Position numbers and translations under genes: made by a program | NCBI GenBank assembly: GCA_013407085.1 | Contig: JACCGJ010001468.1 | Span: 18,566 to 82,565 of the forward strand | Length of the DNA stretch: 64,000 nucleotides | Direction: 5' to 3' | Source: Atriophallophorus winterbourni | Taxonomy: Eukaryota; Platyhelminthes; Trematoda; Plagiorchiida; Microphallidae | Notes under the pieces: generated by a model | The model's input: only the letters and a program-made list of their open reading frames with translations | What the model was told of the DNA's origin: nothing | Database searches by the model: none | Shown here: piece after piece, positions 46,571 through 64,000 of the stretch | Numbering within the stretch: the first letter of the stretch is position 1 | How the letters are laid out: each line of letters starts with the position of its first letter

Positions 46571-47330
46571 ATGTTGTACACAATATAGTTAGCCAATTAT
46601 TAAGAAATCTGTCTATCGCTAAGACAAATTTAATATTGCACTACTGCAAGATTTTAGATTTATGGTTGAAAGTTCAATAAACTTTACAATAACCACTATT
46701 TGATAGTTAAGCTAGTGATTTATGCGATTGTTCAACAGCTGTATGTCCATTTTGCTCTACCATCTCTGGTGAACGGTTATATCATGTGAGTTATGATCCA
46801 TCACCATGTTCAGTATATTGATTTCGGACTATGATACAAGCTTTGCTCATCAAATTTTCAAATCGAGTTACTCGCATGCGTACTATTAAAAGAAGATGCC
46901 CTTGCCACTAGTTGAAATATGTTTCGTCAAAGATAAGTATGCATTTAAACAAAAGGAATGGTTTGATTGTATATTGGAAGATCATGCAATTGAAAGGCAA
47001 GTTACGCAACTACGATTTCTTCACATATGCAGCTAAACTTTGCCGAGTTCTCCACATAGCATCATCGATTATGGTTGAGCTTTTCCCTTGGAACCGTACA
47101 AAAACTATTCAGATCACGAACAGCGATTTCTTCGAAATGTGGTCAATTGAAACTGGTATACGAACGCAAATATCTCGGTCAAATACCAAACTAAATAAAC
47201 TGCTCCAACAAGATCTTGGAAAATGTGTGTTTGGTAAAACCATATTCATGAAAACGATTGTTTGTATTGAATCGGTCAGGTAAATGCATTTTAAACCTGA
47301 TTCTTGTTCATCATGAGACTTTTGGTTTGG
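46571..47330. other. no gene; solitary CR1-like 3' end
   Basis: At 46646-46670 the sequence GATTTTAGATTTATGGTTGAAA resembles the CR1-like 3' ends at 32.73 and 39.86 kb. Otherwise there is a plus frame of 123 codons (46912-47283) without a domain. Confidence 0.4.
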
Positions 47331-47339
47331 TGAAGCTTG

Positions 47340-47520
47340 TGTCAAAAACGAAACGTTATCAACCACCCACGATAAACATTAAACACTTTCAAAGTAATAT
47401 GTTGCTGACATCCCCCGCACTTAAACACCACGACCGGTTTCTGGCTGTTTGCCGTCATCAGGTAGAGACAGTAACTGTGGCATTCAAGTATAGCTTTGAT
47501 TAAACACATTCGTTTATATG
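47340..47520 (-). mobile_element. family B (retrozyme-like) copy with best-preserved ribozyme
   Basis: The ribozyme lies at 47426-47467. The flanking AATATGTTGCTGACATCCCC on one side and CATTCAAGTATAGCTTTG on the other correspond to the body of the 240-bp unit. Confidence 0.75.
47426..47467 (-). ncRNA. hammerhead ribozyme, canonical core
   Basis: All invariant elements of a minimal type I hammerhead are present on the minus strand: CTGATGA (47455-47461), stem II GGC-AAACA-GCC, GAAA (47438-47441), stem III ACC directly joined to GGT, and cleavage triplet GTC (47432-47434), with predicted cleavage between 47432 and 47431. Stem I pairs CTCTAC with GTGGTG (five of six, one G-T). Such short stem III forms are known from Penelope-like elements and metazoan retrozymes, where dimers cleave better than monomers. 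Confidence 0.82.
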
Positions 47521-48091
47521 TGCTCAAATAAATTTTGTTTTCCCTTACTTCAACTAGTGTCGTGCTTGTGTGCCCATATCTTAACAAAACGAGTCAATCC
47601 AGGATGAAATGTGTTTCCATTCACAACATTTTCGAGTATTAGCCCGAAGTATAGGATCCCACCCCATGTTGTGTGTGTATCTACTTCCAATTTGTCATTA
47701 TTTCTGTTTAGGAAGTTCTCGAACCGTAAGTTGAACTTGGTCGTGCGGATGCGTGTGACCTCCATATGCAGGCCTGATTTGCCGAATTGTCTATCATTTT
47801 CATCCTCGTACTACGTGACCCGCTTTTGTCTGTGACCTCGATTGTGTACCTTTCTAGTTCATGAACTGTGCTGCTGATCTCGTTCTGCGTTTTACGGGTA
47901 CAAGTGATAAAACAACCTTCCATTTCCGATCAAATTGTCCGTTCCCAACTCAATACAAATCAGTTAACCACTGTTTACATGCAAATTTTATATTCGCGGC
48001 AATCGGTCTAGAACATTTTCCTAGGTGAAAACTCGTTATTCTCCAAAGCAAGTTGTATCAAATGTAATGTGGTCACATCCCTTCACTTAGA

Positions 48092-48132
48092 TACCACAAC
48101 CGGTTTCGGGCGGTTTAGCATTATTAGGAGAA
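48092..48132 (-). ncRNA. hammerhead ribozyme relic
   Basis: GAAACC/GGT is kept with a GTT triplet, but the core reads CTAATAA and stem II is altered. It belongs to a family B copy of about 48060-48260. Confidence 0.5.
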
Positions 48133-48479
48133 CAGTAAGAGACAGCAGGTTCAGTGAGCTCTAAAATAGTGATAGAGGTAAACAAAGTCATACTTGGATC
48201 GCAGTAATTCCAGGTCAAGAGCTCGATATGCTTAAAACTGACTAACGTTTAGAAGATGAGTGGTAAACAAAATTATACTGGAACGCGACTGTTGTTGTTT
48301 TTATTCATACTATGAAACTTTCGCTGCCTTATTCGGCATAGAGCGTGTGGCTGATGAAAAGAACATTACGCGGATACTTGCTCCATAATCGATTAGGACG
48401 AAAAATTTGATAAAACAAAGTCTATTAACTCAGATAATTTATTTAGAAAATAACCGAAAAACGGTAAAAACATGACTAA

Positions 48480-48600
48480 CAAGGCTCACTGAACCTAATC
48501 TTACTGTCTCCACCTGGTGACGACAAACAGCCAGAAACCGGTAGTGGAGTGTAATTTCGGGGGATGTAAGCAACACATTACTTATGACTAACAATATTAA
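48480..48600 (+). mobile_element. family B fragment
   Basis: Near-identical to the copy at 24640-24770 (AAGGCTCACTGAACCTAATC block, ribozyme, ACACATTAC end). Inverted relative to the two copies just upstream. Confidence 0.75.
48508..48549 (+). ncRNA. hammerhead ribozyme motif (one core change)
   Basis: Stem I CTCCAC/GTGGAG pairs perfectly, and GAAA, stem III and the GTA triplet are intact. The core reads CTGGTGA, an A-to-G change at an invariant position. Confidence 0.6.
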
Positions 48601-49147
48601 GAAATTCGGGAACAGTTCGCGTCACTATTAATCATCGCAGGGAACCTTTAGGTCAGAGTCAGCTTCGAATATAGCCAGTTGATCTAGGTGTTAGTATTTA
48701 TCAAGTACTGGTTAAGTATCAACTAATTTCAACCGCATTCGGTGTCATCAAGTGCGCGATTGAAATATTGAAAAAGTCGAGCAGACGGATAAAACGAAAA
48801 TCGAATCAATCAGTTAATTCTTGTAAGAGTTGTTAAGTAAGCAACAATGTGCGAAAATTAAAGTCACGTAATCCTACAGAGAAACAGAATGGTGATTTGA
48901 ATGCCTCGAAGAAGTAACCTCGGGGCGAGGGAGGGGGCACAAAAGATCTTGATTAAATTTGTACAACCTCTTGAAGCATCAACAACCAGAAATATGGCGT
49001 ATTCAATGAGACCGAGGACAACAACCCAAGCCTAAGAAACAAAACAAATGGACGATTAGAAATAATGAATATCGAGAGCAAATGTACATAGGCACATCGA
49101 GGGGAGACATGGTGGAATGTTGACAAATGACTACCACCGTGTAACGT
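48601..49147. other. KAT2 3' flank
   Basis: No gene seen. The nearest AATAAA on the minus strand lies near 48437-48442, about 700 nt beyond the KAT2 stop. Confidence 0.4.
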
Positions 49148-62409
<13,262 letters not shown>

Positions 62410-62490
62410 CTGTAAAAGCAAATGTGTTTAATTTCGGATTGAAAGGAAAAATGTATAATATAACGAACAAAAAAATAAAAAAATAGTCTT

Positions 62491-63400
62491 TGTTAAGAGG
62501 GTAACCTCCGAACGTACATTATGTAATGGTTGACAATTCACATAAAACCTCTTTTCCATTTTCAGCTTGCCATTGGTGCTTTTGTACACCTGCAATAAAC
62601 TTCCATGGACCGTACAACATCTGAAACCACTATCATGAAACTTCGTCATGTTTCCAGTCGTTTCGGTGTTCCAGACATTTTGGTGTGAGATAACGTAACG
62701 GCTTTTACCTCCGCAATTTTTGCCGAGTTCTGTCAACTCAATAACATACAACACATCCGTTCACTGCCTTACCACACGCAATTCAACGGGTAAGCAGAAC
62801 GTTTCGTTGACAGAGGAGGGGAAAGAATAGAAACATTTCTGATTAACTTCAGATCCACTCCAAACCCAAACGTTCCAAATAACTATTCTCCAGCGGAAGC
62901 ATTAACGAACAGATAGTTACGTCTAACACTTGATGCAATATATCTATTTGCACAACAAACTATCACTATCCAGCAGTGTATGCTATGAAGTTGACGTTCA
63001 GTCTTTAGACTGGGTTCGCCATGCCAATCAATTATTACCCTCGAATTTACTGAAGACGAACATTCCTAGACACAATGTTCCAACTGACATTCTCCTCGAC
63101 ACATTCGAATCACGACCGTCAATTAATGTTGCCGCCGCTCCGAAAACTCCAGAACTACGAGATCTTTGTACCCCACGAAGATGGACTGATCGTGTACGGA
63201 AAACAGTTGCTCACATGCAAGTCGACCTAAAGCAACGTTTGCACAAGGCAAAAACTCAAAGGGGTGGTGTTATGAGGGTAACCTCCGAACGTACATTGTG
63301 TAATAGTTGAAAATTTACAGAAAACCTCTTTTCCCTTTTTCAGCTTGCTATTGGTGCTTTTGTACACCAACAATAAACTCAAATGCCGAATCACTCGTGC
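62491..63400 (+). mobile_element. small LTR-retrotransposon relic with integrase fragment
   Basis: Direct repeats of about 115 bp start TGTTA(A/T)GAGGGTAACC at 62491 and 63268 and run to the AATAAACT box. Between them, 62660-62940 encodes the second half of a gypsy-type integrase core (D-N context, P-Y-H-T-Q-F-N-G, A-E-R-F-V, S-P-A-E-A-L) with three in-frame stops. A purine tract (AAAGGGGTGG) precedes the right repeat. The left LTR joins integrase directly, so most of the interior is deleted. The true right end may extend beyond 63400. Confidence 0.75.
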
Positions 63401-63707
63401 TCCCGTCTGAACCAGTCTGTTTGCGAATCTAGTGTTTTTCCCGTGACTGTGAGACATAACAGAAATATATTCACACGAGTAACAATGACAAATGATTAAG
63501 ATTTTAGTGACCATGAGAGCAAACAGATTTCATTGCTTAGTCATCGGCACCATGTACCGCGACCCGGTTTGATTTCTTCGGAAGGCGGCACCCGCTTTTG
63601 ATCCTATCCTGAATGTCAAAATCGTTTAGGTCAAGAATAAGGCGAGTTTTAGTAGACCAGTAATATATCATCTCCCGAGAAACCCTTTACGAGATTGGTG
63701 ATGATGT
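63401..63707. other. no gene recognised
   Basis: Possibly the rest of the right LTR at the start; otherwise nothing seen. Confidence 0.35.
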
Positions 63708-63915
63708 GATGTGAAAGCACAAGCCTGATCAAGCCAAAGTACCGCACAGTCAGATACTGCACGTGGGCTGAGAAACTGTCAGGTTACCCAGGCCTAGAAA
63801 GATATGACAAAAGAAATTGAAATAAAATAGAAAGGGTAGTGAGACTCCAGCTCACTACCGCTGGCCAATCAATTTAGCACGTTAGCCGCACAGCACAGAA
63901 ATAGTGCACGAGCTT
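63708..63915 (+). mobile_element. family A repeat, with internal deletion
   Basis: Hairpin end and tail are present. The AGCGTGTTTCAGCATGC block is missing and the hairpin 1 arms are mutated. Confidence 0.75.
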
Positions 63916-64000
63916 GGAGTCTCCTTTAAGGTCCTTTCACAGCCTCTACCATTTCATTGAGAACAGATTCGGGTCTTTGAATCGTGAAAGACGAAGGCAC

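Noticed and set aside
62491..63400. Endogenous retrovirus
   Set aside because: Only a gypsy-type integrase piece and short LTRs are visible, with no envelope-like sequence; a plain LTR retrotransposon is sufficient.

Overview
This is a transposon-rich eukaryotic (animal) contig, roughly 40% GC by eye. It fits a parasitic flatworm, most likely a trematode. The reasons are a conserved chromatin and RNA-processing gene set split by very unequal introns, a run of 32-37 nt mini-introns at the 5' end of one gene (a known schistosome habit), an abundance of CR1-like, RTE-like and Ty3/gypsy retroelements including one with a tRNA-Trp-type primer site, and short repeats carrying hammerhead-ribozyme motifs. 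The species cannot be fixed from the sequence alone.

Three host genes are supported by conserved domains and by intron phases that close without error. (1) Plus strand 19512-23402 is the large last exon of a KMT2C/KMT2D (MLL3/4, Trr) H3K4 methyltransferase. (2) Plus strand 24970-31215 is a five-exon RNPS1 homologue (519 aa), an SR-like splicing and exon-junction factor. (3) Minus strand 62409-49148 is a thirteen-exon KAT2 (GCN5/PCAF) acetyltransferase, 870 aa of reconstructed coding sequence, with PCAF-N, GNAT and bromodomain. Two of the three are chromatin-modifying enzymes and one is a splicing-linked RNA-binding protein. They do not form an operon. KMT2 and RNPS1 are head-to-tail about 1.6 kb apart, and KAT2 lies 18 kb further on the other strand.

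Layout: 0-19.4 kb is mostly decayed retroelements (CR1-like copies at 0.2-1.1, 2.0-4.0, 8.5-10.5 and 13.7-15.5 kb; Ty3/gypsy pol remains at 16.0-19.1 kb) plus a three-unit array of 240-bp repeats at 11.6-12.2 kb. 19.5-31.3 kb holds KMT2 and RNPS1. 32.7-46.6 kb is a second retroelement block: CR1-like, a 2.1-kb collapsed LTR element, a gag fragment, a head-to-head CR1 pair, a hAT-like MITE and an RTE element containing a 1000-N assembly gap. 47.4-48.6 kb holds three ribozyme-bearing repeats. 49.1-62.4 kb is KAT2, whose introns carry further insertions. 62.5-64 kb has a small LTR-element relic and another short repeat.

Two short interspersed families stand out. Family B has a 240-bp unit carrying a 42-nt minimal type I hammerhead, seen nine times, and looks like a metazoan retrozyme. 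Family A (about 240-253 bp) has three successive hairpins near one end, and one copy has a perfect 12-bp target-site duplication. Their nesting (A inside A, A inside B, A inside gypsy, RTE inside A) gives a readable insertion order.
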